Shown here piece by piece: positions 1-5,138 of a stretch of DNA of 5,138 bases (positions within the stretch are counted from its first letter, which is position 1; every line of letters starts with the position of its first letter). The DNA comes from Verrucomicrobia bacterium TMED56. GTDB taxonomy: Bacteria > Verrucomicrobiota > Verrucomicrobiia > Opitutales > Seribacteraceae. The translations under genes were made by a program, and so were the position numbers. The stretch spans positions 1 through 5,138 of the forward strand of contig NHDJ01000112.1 of the NCBI GenBank assembly GCA_002167265.1, in the 5' to 3' direction. The notes beneath the pieces were generated by a model that was given only the letters and a program-made list of their open reading frames with translations, did not search any database and was not told the DNA's origin.

Positions 1-152
1 AGTGCAATAATGAGCTTGTTGAGGCTGAGCTCTCCAGACAAAATTTCATCAGGCATTATAGGTTCATTTTCCGACCCGCAGGAACTTAAAAAATAAATTC
101 CATAGAGTAGAAGGGTGAGTCGTTTAAATTTGAATAGATTTAAAGGGTTCAT
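1..152 (-). CDS. N-terminal part of a putative exported lipoprotein (truncated by window edge)
   Basis: The minus-strand frame opens with ATG at 152-150 and stays open to the left edge, giving 50 complete codons. The start MNPLNLFKFKRLTLLLYG is a typical type II signal peptide: a basic n-region (K8, K10, R11), a hydrophobic stretch over about residues 12-22, and a lipobox Leu22-Ser-Ser-Cys25 followed by Gly26. Signal peptidase II would cleave before Cys25, leaving a lipid-anchored envelope protein. After the Cys comes an acidic, Ser/Glu/Pro-containing linker, then Leu-Asn-Lys-Leu-Ile-Ile-Ala-Leu (residues 44-51). This could be the first beta strand of a periplasmic domain, such as a solute-binding protein, but too little is visible to name a family. 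The gene lies 97 bases downstream of waaA on the same strand and has no Shine-Dalgarno. The lipoprotein call is well supported. The function is unknown. Confidence 0.72.
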   Translation of the reverse strand, partial: MNPLNLFKFKRLTLLLYGIYFLSSCGSENEPIMPDEILSGELSLNKLIIA

Positions 153-174
153 ATTCGTCGCGTGAGAGATATTG

Positions 175-191
175 TTGAGACTGAGTCTCAA
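175..191. promoter_or_regulatory. Perfect 17-base palindrome, possible operator or mRNA hairpin
   Basis: The sequence TTGAGACTGAGTCTCAA has 8-base arms around a single central base. As RNA it would form a 7-bp stem with a 3-base loop. It lies 22 bases upstream of the lipoprotein start codon and is not followed by a T tract on either strand, so it is unlikely to be an intrinsic terminator. Its position just downstream of a possible -10 element would suit an operator for a dimeric repressor. The symmetry is directly visible; the role is inference. Confidence 0.45.
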
Positions 192-193
192 TA

Positions 194-222
194 GCATTAG
201 GGCTTTGACGGGAAATGGTCAA
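194..222 (-). promoter_or_regulatory. Weak candidate promoter for the lipoprotein gene
   Basis: Read on the minus strand, TTGACC (222-217) is followed after 17 bases by TAATGC (199-194). The -35 matches the sigma-70 consensus at 5 of 6 positions, but the -10 matches poorly. The predicted start of transcription would fall close to or inside the palindrome at 175-191, where a bound regulator could block it. If this promoter is not real, the lipoprotein gene may simply be read through from waaA. Confidence 0.25.
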
Positions 223-248
223 TAATGTAAAACAAAATAAATAATTTA

Positions 249-1553
249 TCAGTATGGCTCAGTTCCAACTTTTTTTAAAATGTACGAACTGGTAAATTCA
301 CTTGGAGTGCCTTGTTTATCCATCCAAAGTTTGCAATTTTTGCTCATGTTCGCTCTAAGTTCTGGGTCTTGGGCGAGTCTTTGTAAGTGCAAGGTGGTAG
401 AGGTTTTGTTTTCTCCCACAAGTAAAGCACCATTTAAAAGAAGATCGGAACAAGTTTCCACAAAATTTTGGTGATTGGGTCCCATTACTAAAGGAAGTCC
501 TAAGGCTACTGGTTCGATCGGGTTTTGACCACCTGCATGGGGTGGTATGGACTTCCCCATAAAGGCAAAATCCGCAGCTTGCAGTAGCAACATAACTTCC
601 CCAGTAGTGTCTGCCAGGTAGGCTATGCAATCATGGGGACTGTTTGGTTGTTCCGAGCGCAGATGGAAGGGGAGTCCTGCTGAATCGAGAGTTTTTTTTA
701 TTTCATTTCTGCGTTCGGCATGCCTTGGAATGATCAGTAATTTAATGTCTACTTTTTCAAGCCGTAGAGATTGGACGAGTTCAACAAGAAGTTTCTCTTC
801 ACCAGGCCATGTTGAAACTCCGGCAAGGACGATGGTTTCACTTGAAAATCCAAGCTCTTCACGGATCCTAACCGAATTCGCTGAATTGATTAATGATTGA
901 TCAACAGCATCTATTTTAAGGTTGCCAGAAACTACAATCCGATTTTCTGGAAAATTTAGTTTCAACCATCTAAGCCTTTGTCTTTCGGATGCGGCGATTA
1001 CAGATAGATTAGCAGGAAATAATAGAGAGTGTGACCATTTCATTTTGGAAGAGGAAAGTCTTCTGAATGTACGGTCGGAAAGCCTTGCGTTAATTATAAT
1101 GATTGGAATGCCTCTTTGGGTCGCCTGATAAAAGTGTTCTGGCCAAATTTCGCTGTCAACTAGGATTGCTGCATCAGGATCAATTCTCTTCCATGCCTTA
1201 TGGGAAAAGGGAAGCCAGTCGAGAGGGAATGGACCCTGAGCAAGTACACGATTACCATATTTCCGTGTTGCCATTTTTAGTCCAGTACTGGTGGTTCCGC
1301 TAAGAACTACTTCGATTTTGGGGTCATCGAGCAAGATACCAAGTAGTTTTGAGAGGGATGAAAGTTCGCCTACGCTAACTGCTTGTATCCAAAGTCTCGA
1401 GACGCCTTTCTTTTTTTCCGGAAGTTGTGGCCAGCAACCTGCTCGATATTTAAATTTAAACTCGTATCCACCCCGTTTAAACATCCGGAAAGTATAATAT
1501 GGAAGAGCGAGTATGACCAGCATGGGAAAAAGTATGCGATAAAGAGTAATCAT
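249..1553 (-). CDS. waaA: 3-deoxy-D-manno-octulosonic acid (Kdo) transferase, GT30 family
   Basis: WaaA (KdtA) transfers Kdo from CMP-Kdo to the lipid A precursor at the inner face of the cytoplasmic membrane, the first step of LPS core assembly. The 434 residues match the usual family length of about 420-430. An N-terminal membrane anchor (about residues 4-22) precedes the GT30 domain. Visible motifs are SVGE with catalytic-base Glu63, DSEIWPE at 133-139 (family: TEIWPN), NARLSDR at 155-161, GNLK at 210-213, PRHAER at 276-281, DTTGE at 315-319, GGQNPIEP at 341-348 and GPNHQNF at 358-364. The loop AGVSTWPGEE (244-253) has Trp where a His is common. The gene is divergent from trpA and followed on its own strand by a lipoprotein gene. 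There is no Shine-Dalgarno before the ATG, but the start places the anchor correctly. Whether it adds one or more Kdo residues cannot be read from the sequence. Confidence 0.95.
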   Translation of the reverse strand: MITLYRILFPMLVILALPYYTFRMFKRGGYEFKFKYRAGCWPQLPEKKKGVSRLWIQAVSVGELSSLSKLLGILLDDPKIEVVLSGTTSTGLKMATRKYGNRVLAQGPFPLDWLPFSHKAWKRIDPDAAILVDSEIWPEHFYQATQRGIPIIIINARLSDRTFRRLSSSKMKWSHSLLFPANLSVIAASERQRLRWLKLNFPENRIVVSGNLKIDAVDQSLINSANSVRIREELGFSSETIVLAGVSTWPGEEKLLVELVQSLRLEKVDIKLLIIPRHAERRNEIKKTLDSAGLPFHLRSEQPNSPHDCIAYLADTTGEVMLLLQAADFAFMGKSIPPHAGGQNPIEPVALGLPLVMGPNHQNFVETCSDLLLNGALLVGENKTSTTLHLQRLAQDPELRANMSKNCKLWMDKQGTPSEFTSSYILKKVGTEPY

Positions 1554-1561
1554 TTTTTCTA

Positions 1562-1591
1562 ATTATGAAGCAGGTGCTTTTCCGTTGCCAA
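1562..1591 (-). promoter_or_regulatory. Candidate sigma-70-type promoter of waaA
   Basis: On the minus strand TTGGCA (1591-1586) and CATAAT (1567-1562) each match consensus at 5 of 6 positions and are separated by 18 bases. Transcription would begin near 1555, only a few bases before the waaA ATG at 1553, giving a leaderless or nearly leaderless message. This agrees with the lack of a Shine-Dalgarno there. It is predicted from sequence only. Confidence 0.42.
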
Positions 1592-1616
1592 ACAAGGGGT
1601 ATGTGAGAGAATATTC
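1585..1616 (+). promoter_or_regulatory. Weak candidate promoter region for the trpA-miaA-nadK cluster
   Basis: TTGCCA at 1585-1590 resembles a -35 box and overlaps the proposed -35 of waaA on the other strand. Downstream, AATATT at 1610-1615 (4 of 6 to TATAAT, spacer 19) lies inside an 8-base palindrome, GAATATTC. The match is poor. A promoter for the rightward operon must nevertheless lie in this 77-base divergent gap or inside waaA. No leader peptide, tandem Trp codons, T-box or attenuator hairpin is visible before trpA. Confidence 0.22.
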
Positions 1617-1630
1617 AAAGCTTTTATTAT

Positions 1631-2443
1631 ATGGATAATCTTGATCGAATCGCGAAACTTTTTTCGTCTTGTAAGGAAAACGGACGGGCCGCTTTTGTGG
1701 GGTATGTTTGTGCATGTGATCCCGATTTTGCTACTTCTGTCAAAGTATGTCGAGAGCTTCTAGAAAATGGAGTGGATTTGCTCGAACTTGGGGTGCCATT
1801 TTCTGATCCCTTGGCGGACGGTCTTACGAATCAATTAGCTGCACAAAGGGCATTGGAATCAGGTTGTAAACAGGATGATGTGTTCAGGCTGGTTGAGGAG
1901 ATTCGCAAATTTTCTGATGCACCCATTGTGTTTTACACCTATTACAACTTGGTTTTTTCCCAAGGGGTTGAAAATTATGTAGAGAGAGCCAAAGCATCCG
2001 GGGTAGACGGTTTGTTAACTCTAGATCTTCCACCGGAAGAGGGTAGTGAGCTCATTGAGGCATCCAGAAAATATGATGTTAAGAATGTGTTTATTGTGGC
2101 TCCAACAACTCCTAAATCACGAATTTCAACCATCACGAATTCTGCATCCGGTTTCATATATTATGTATCACGCGAGGGAGTTACCGGTGAGCGGGATGAC
2201 TTGGCTGGAGATCTTCTAGAGCGTGTGTCTTCGATAAAAGAGCATACTGATTTGCCAGTAGTAGTAGGTTTCGGAGTTTCAAATACAAAACAGGTAGAAG
2301 AGGTTGCGCAAGCAGCCGATGGCGTAGTGGTAGGGAGTGCCCTGGTAAATTGTATTTCTGGAAATCTGAAAAATCCTGATATGATTTTAGATCAGATCGG
2401 CAAAAAGGCAGCTAATTTGGCAACTGGTTTGTTGGTGAGATAA
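1631..2443 (+). CDS. trpA: Tryptophan synthase alpha subunit
   Basis: TrpA cleaves indole-3-glycerol phosphate to indole and glyceraldehyde-3-phosphate in the cytoplasm and passes indole to TrpB within an alpha2beta2 complex. The 270-residue product is a complete (beta/alpha)8 barrel of usual length. The signature LELGVPFSDPLADG (51-64) carries the catalytic acids Glu52 and Asp63, equivalent to E. coli Glu49 and Asp60. Other conserved parts are the opening RAAFVGYVCACDP (19-31), YYNLVF (104-109), VAPTTP (156-161), SREGVTG (180-186), and the phosphate-binding GFGVS (213-217) and VVVGSALV (232-239). After the active-site Asp-Gly the sequence is Leu-Thr-Asn-Gln, where Pro-Thr/Val-Ile-Gln is usual. 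The start is fixed by the typical N-terminal helix MDNLDRIAKLF; no Shine-Dalgarno precedes it. It is the first gene of the rightward cluster. trpB is not adjacent on the downstream side and no trp gene lies upstream in the window. Confidence 0.95.
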   Translation: MDNLDRIAKLFSSCKENGRAAFVGYVCACDPDFATSVKVCRELLENGVDLLELGVPFSDPLADGLTNQLAAQRALESGCKQDDVFRLVEEIRKFSDAPIVFYTYYNLVFSQGVENYVERAKASGVDGLLTLDLPPEEGSELIEASRKYDVKNVFIVAPTTPKSRISTITNSASGFIYYVSREGVTGERDDLAGDLLERVSSIKEHTDLPVVVGFGVSNTKQVEEVAQAADGVVVGSALVNCISGNLKNPDMILDQIGKKAANLATGLLVR

Positions 2444-2464
2444 CTCGACCCCTTTAGTTTTGTA

Positions 2465-3409
2465 ATGAGCCGTTCACCAGCAAAAATTTATTTGCTGGCC
2501 GGAGTTACCGCGGTAGGAAAATCTGAACATTCTATCGACTTGGCAGAGTCTTTGCAGTGTGAAGTGTTATCTTGCGATTCAATTTCAATTTACCGAGGCA
2601 TGGACATTGGCTCGGCCAAGCCCGGCAAACTTGACCGGCAGAAAATTCCGCATCATGGGATTGATTTGGTTGATGTGAATACTAAGTTTTCCGTCGTAAA
2701 TTATGCTCAATACGCAAAAGGGATAATAGATGAATTAGAAAAACGGCATTCTTCCGTTTTAGTTGCAGGTGGAAGTGGTTTCTACTTGCAGTCTTTTTTA
2801 TCTCCTGTCGTTGACCGGGTTGAAGTGACTCCCGAGATAAGAGAACGCGTAGAGGAACATTTCGAAAAATATGAACTTTCTGGACTCGTAGAAGAATTGA
2901 AAAAGTTAAACCCTGAGGGTTTGGGTGAGCTCGATGTATTGAATCCCAGGCGAGTGATGCGCGGATTGGAACGTTGCCTGGCAAGTGGTTTATCACTTCT
3001 CAATATGAAAAAAGAATTTGAGAATTTGCCGAAACCTTATGACTCATACGAAAAAAGGATGGTTTGGTTGGACCGAGATAATGAGGAACTAGAAAAAAGA
3101 ATTTCGGATCGTACTAACCAAATGATAGCCAATGGACTGATTGAGGAAACTGAAAACTTGCTGGCATCTGGAATAAGGGAGAACCCTTCCGCTTCTTCAT
3201 CCGTTGGATATCGCGAATGCATTGCTTTTTTAGATGGTGAGTTGGAGAGGGAAGAATTACCCAAGGCTATTAGTCATTCGACTAGGCGACTAGTTTTTAA
3301 GCAAAGGAAATGGTTTAGAAAGCACCTTGGCGAAAATTCTAGAATTGTGATCGACGAAGATAAGGGTACCGGCGACCCTCATGAATGGATATGGGCAACG
3401 CGTACTTGA
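2465..3409 (+). CDS. miaA: tRNA dimethylallyltransferase (tRNA A37 prenyltransferase)
   Basis: MiaA transfers a dimethylallyl group from DMAPP to N6 of adenosine 37 in tRNAs that read codons starting with U, which stabilises codon-anticodon pairing. The 314 residues are normal for the family. Seen in order: a P-loop GVTAVGKS (13-20), the catalytic-Asp block CDSISIYRGMDIGSAKP (37-53, Asp38), HHGIDLVD (63-70), AGGSGFYL (101-108), NPRRVMRGLE (160-169), VGYREC (247-252) and the basic tRNA-binding stretch TRRLVFKQRKWFRKH (273-287). The P-loop ends in Ser rather than the common Thr, a conservative change. The gene begins 21 bases after trpA and lies 49 bases before nadK, so co-transcription is likely. 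No Shine-Dalgarno is seen. All motifs expected for activity are present. Confidence 0.95.
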   Translation: MSRSPAKIYLLAGVTAVGKSEHSIDLAESLQCEVLSCDSISIYRGMDIGSAKPGKLDRQKIPHHGIDLVDVNTKFSVVNYAQYAKGIIDELEKRHSSVLVAGGSGFYLQSFLSPVVDRVEVTPEIRERVEEHFEKYELSGLVEELKKLNPEGLGELDVLNPRRVMRGLERCLASGLSLLNMKKEFENLPKPYDSYEKRMVWLDRDNEELEKRISDRTNQMIANGLIEETENLLASGIRENPSASSSVGYRECIAFLDGELEREELPKAISHSTRRLVFKQRKWFRKHLGENSRIVIDEDKGTGDPHEWIWATRT

Positions 3410-3458
3410 CCCGTTAGCTGGTTTGAATCTAAAATGGAGAAATTGTGATTCTACTGCC

Positions 3459-4277
3459 ATGAAGCCTTTGCAACGAATATCCATTGTTTCCAACGCGACC
3501 AAGAAAGGTGCCGCCAAGGTTGGAGAAGAGCTAAGAAATTTGGCCGAAAGTCTTGGAGTCGAAGCCTACTTGAATACAGAGTTTCCTGCACCCTCCGGTT
3601 TATTAGATGGGGTGGATGCTTGCTTTGTAGTAGGGGGAGACGGGACACTATTGAATCTTATGAAAGAGGCGGTAGCTAATGAAGTGCCAATGGCTGGTAT
3701 CCGCCACGGACAGCTTGGTTTTTTGGCGACTTTTTCACCTGAGGAAATGAAGGCTCAAATGCCACCACTATTTCGTGGGGAATATCGAATTCGCAGAAGA
3801 AGTATGCTCTCATACAGGGATGCACGGGGCGGAGGCAGCTTGGCCTTGAATGATTTGGTCATCAAGAGTGGTTCAAATGGACGCTTGGCCCGTTTTTCAG
3901 TGTCGGTGGGCGATGAACCAGTTGCCGATTATGCTTGTGATGGAATCGTTTTCGCAACTCCTACAGGTTCTACTGCATATAATTTGGCAGCTGGCGGTCC
4001 AATCGCTCATCCGGATGCCCAGGTTGTTTTGATGACTCCCATTTCAGCTCACACACTTACAAGTCGGCCGGTAGTTTTTCCTTCAGGCATTTCACTTCAG
4101 GTCAAATGCTGTGACAATCCAGACAGACCAATGTTGTCAGCAGATGGGCAGCCTGCATTTGAGGACGAACCTAGTTTTCCTGTGGAAGTCTCCGTCTCCT
4201 CTAACGAGTTCCCTTTACTGGAAGGTTTAAATCATTCTCATTTTCGACTTTTGCGCAGTAAGTTGAAATGGGGATAG
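3459..4277 (+). CDS. nadK: NAD kinase
   Basis: NadK phosphorylates NAD+ to NADP+ using ATP or polyphosphate and is normally the only bacterial source of NADP. From the chosen ATG the protein has 272 residues. Diagnostic motifs are VGGDGTLL (58-65), GQLGFL (84-89), LND (130-132), the long ATP/NAD-site motif DGIVFATPTGSTAYNLAAGG (161-180), PISAHTLTSRP (194-204) and DGQ (229-231). An in-frame ATG at 3381 would add 26 residues with no family similarity and overlap miaA by 29 bases. The ATG at 3459 (MKPLQRISIVSN) places the first beta strand where the family starts, so it is preferred. A GGAG lies 19 bases upstream (3436-3439), too far to be a convincing ribosome site. The kinase-fold gene follows after 25 bases. 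Confidence 0.94.
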   Translation: MKPLQRISIVSNATKKGAAKVGEELRNLAESLGVEAYLNTEFPAPSGLLDGVDACFVVGGDGTLLNLMKEAVANEVPMAGIRHGQLGFLATFSPEEMKAQMPPLFRGEYRIRRRSMLSYRDARGGGSLALNDLVIKSGSNGRLARFSVSVGDEPVADYACDGIVFATPTGSTAYNLAAGGPIAHPDAQVVLMTPISAHTLTSRPVVFPSGISLQVKCCDNPDRPMLSADGQPAFEDEPSFPVEVSVSSNEFPLLEGLNHSHFRLLRSKLKWG

Positions 4278-4302
4278 TAATTATATGTGCTTCTGATTTG
4301 TC

Positions 4303-5138
4303 ATGCTTTCACCTGGTACTCGAATAGGACCGCACCGCGTAAGGGCATGGATTTCCGAGGGAGCTTGCGGACAGAGCTATGAATCAGAGAGCACTGAAGG
4401 CGAAAAAAAGGGAGATTTGTTTTTTCTAAAACTCCTCCCAAGGGAAATTTCGGAGCAAAAAGGTTTCGAGGATTCTTTTGTCCAGGAATGCCAAGCTTTG
4501 GAGCAATTAGAGGGCCCCGGTATCTGGCCTATGCGAAAATTTGGGGTGATGAAATGGAAGCACTGGATTGCATACGACTGGATGGATGGAAAGGAGGTGC
4601 CTGCTTACGACGATCAGGCAGAAATCGAATCGAGTGAGCTGGAGGAGGGCACAGTTTGTATTCGTACTTTGGGGGACGACCTTAAAAGTGATCCTTTGCC
4701 GTGGACGCCTCAAATGCTTTTGGATTTGATGATTTGCCTCCATCAGGGACTGAATAAATCCCATTTACTGGGTTTGCCTCATGGGAATCTAAAGCCAACC
4801 AATATCATTGTTCAAAGAACTGAGAATCGAAAAACGGCAGCGTGGATCACAGAAAGTGGATTGTATCGATTGCTTTCTTTTCTTGGGGACAACAGTCAGG
4901 AATCATCCTCTTTGCAAGTTGCAGGAATGACTTTGGAAGCCCAGAGTTCAATGAGAGCCAGTGAAGACTTCAGACCAGCGGGACAAGAGTGGGGGCAACG
5001 GGCCGAGGAGTCGTGGGATTTGTTTGCCTTAGGAAGTGTGACTCAGGAGATTTTAAAAAAAACAGGCAGTCAATCAGCATTTAAAGAGTGGAGAGAATGG
5101 GCCGAAAAAGCCACATCAAAGGAACCTTTTCAGAATGT
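4303..5138 (+). CDS. Protein-kinase-fold protein, probable pseudokinase (3' end beyond window)
   Basis: The frame opens at ATG 4303 (an in-frame TGA at 4294-4296 blocks any longer start) and is open to the right edge: 278 complete codons. It follows the eukaryotic-like Ser/Thr kinase plan. GTRIGPHRV (5-13) leads into a glycine-loop equivalent SEGACG (18-23), whose first Gly is Ser. Lys43 in FFLKLL fits the beta-3 Lys, and Glu62 fits the alpha-C Glu. The catalytic loop reads HGNLKPTN (160-167): Asn162 replaces the catalytic Asp, while Lys164 and Asn167 remain. DFG is replaced by Glu184-Ser-Gly. Asp239 in WDLFALGS (238-245) matches the alpha-F Asp. An acidic insert (about 100-118) lies between the hinge and alpha-E. 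These changes predict weak or no phosphotransfer and a scaffold or ligand-sensing role. The gene sits 25 bases after nadK and is probably co-transcribed. Partner and C-terminal domains are not visible. Confidence 0.85.
   Translation, partial: MLSPGTRIGPHRVRAWISEGACGQSYESESTEGEKKGDLFFLKLLPREISEQKGFEDSFVQECQALEQLEGPGIWPMRKFGVMKWKHWIAYDWMDGKEVPAYDDQAEIESSELEEGTVCIRTLGDDLKSDPLPWTPQMLLDLMICLHQGLNKSHLLGLPHGNLKPTNIIVQRTENRKTAAWITESGLYRLLSFLGDNSQESSSLQVAGMTLEAQSSMRASEDFRPAGQEWGQRAEESWDLFALGSVTQEILKKTGSQSAFKEWREWAEKATSKEPFQN

Noticed and set aside
175..191. Hairpin as a rho-independent terminator for waaA
   Set aside because: The stem is short with 3 G-C pairs of 7, and no T tract follows on either strand.
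205..233. TTGACG, 17-base spacer, TAAAAC on the plus strand, promoter-like
   Set aside because: It would transcribe antisense into the end of waaA with no plus-strand gene downstream. The region is A/T-rich, so a 4-of-6 -10 match is expected by chance.
625..1497. Several open frames on the plus strand inside waaA
   Set aside because: They lie opposite a complete, motif-rich Kdo transferase and their translations show no recognisable domain.
1609..1624. Adjacent short palindromes GAATATTC and AAAGCTTT before trpA
   Set aside because: Eight-base A/T-rich palindromes are common by chance, and these have no extended symmetry.
1554..1630. Tryptophan attenuator, T-box or leader peptide before trpA
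   Set aside because: The gap is only 77 bases and contains no tandem Trp codons, stable alternative hairpins or T tract.
2682..3264. Open frames on the minus strand inside miaA
   Set aside because: They are antisense to conserved MiaA motifs, low in complexity, Ser-rich and lack family features.
3381..3458. Upstream in-frame ATG extending NadK by 26 residues
   Set aside because: The extension overlaps miaA by 29 bases and has no NAD kinase features; the family's first strand begins right after the ATG at 3459.
4507..4764. 85-codon open frame on the minus strand inside the kinase-fold gene
   Set aside because: The plus-strand frame is open for 278 codons with ordered kinase landmarks; the reverse frame resembles no domain.

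Overview
The window looks like a chromosomal housekeeping segment of a Gram-negative bacterium. A Kdo transferase for lipid A/LPS assembly and a lipoprotein signal peptide imply an outer membrane. A eukaryotic-like kinase fold encoded directly behind an NAD kinase gene, moderate GC, and the near absence of Shine-Dalgarno sequences suggest the Planctomycetes-Verrucomicrobia-Chlamydiae group. My best guess is Verrucomicrobiota, class Opitutae. That assignment is inference from gene content and style, not a database match. No mobile elements, tRNA or rRNA genes, CRISPR arrays or phage genes were seen.

Layout. On the minus strand, reading leftward from about 1553, lie waaA/kdtA (249-1553) and, 97 bases further on, the first 50 codons of a lipoprotein gene that runs off the left edge (1-152). 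The 97-base gap holds a perfect 17-base palindrome (175-191) and a possible weak promoter. A 77-base divergent region (1554-1630) separates waaA from a rightward cluster: trpA (1631-2443), miaA (2465-3409), nadK (about 3459-4277) and a protein-kinase-fold gene cut by the right edge (4303-5138). The gaps in this cluster are 21, 49 and 25 bases, with no terminator hairpin visible between genes, so it is probably one operon.

How the genes relate. The rightward cluster mixes tryptophan synthesis (TrpA), tRNA A37 prenylation (MiaA), NADP supply (NadK) and a signalling-type protein. These are not steps of one pathway, and trpB is not next to trpA here. The four core enzymes keep their diagnostic motifs and look functional. 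The most interesting item is the last gene. It has a recognisable kinase fold, but the catalytic HRD Asp is Asn, the DFG Asp is Glu and the glycine loop is degenerate, so it is a candidate bacterial pseudokinase tied to the nadK operon. A second theme is translation initiation: none of the six starts has a well-placed Shine-Dalgarno, and the best promoter for waaA would give an almost leaderless mRNA.
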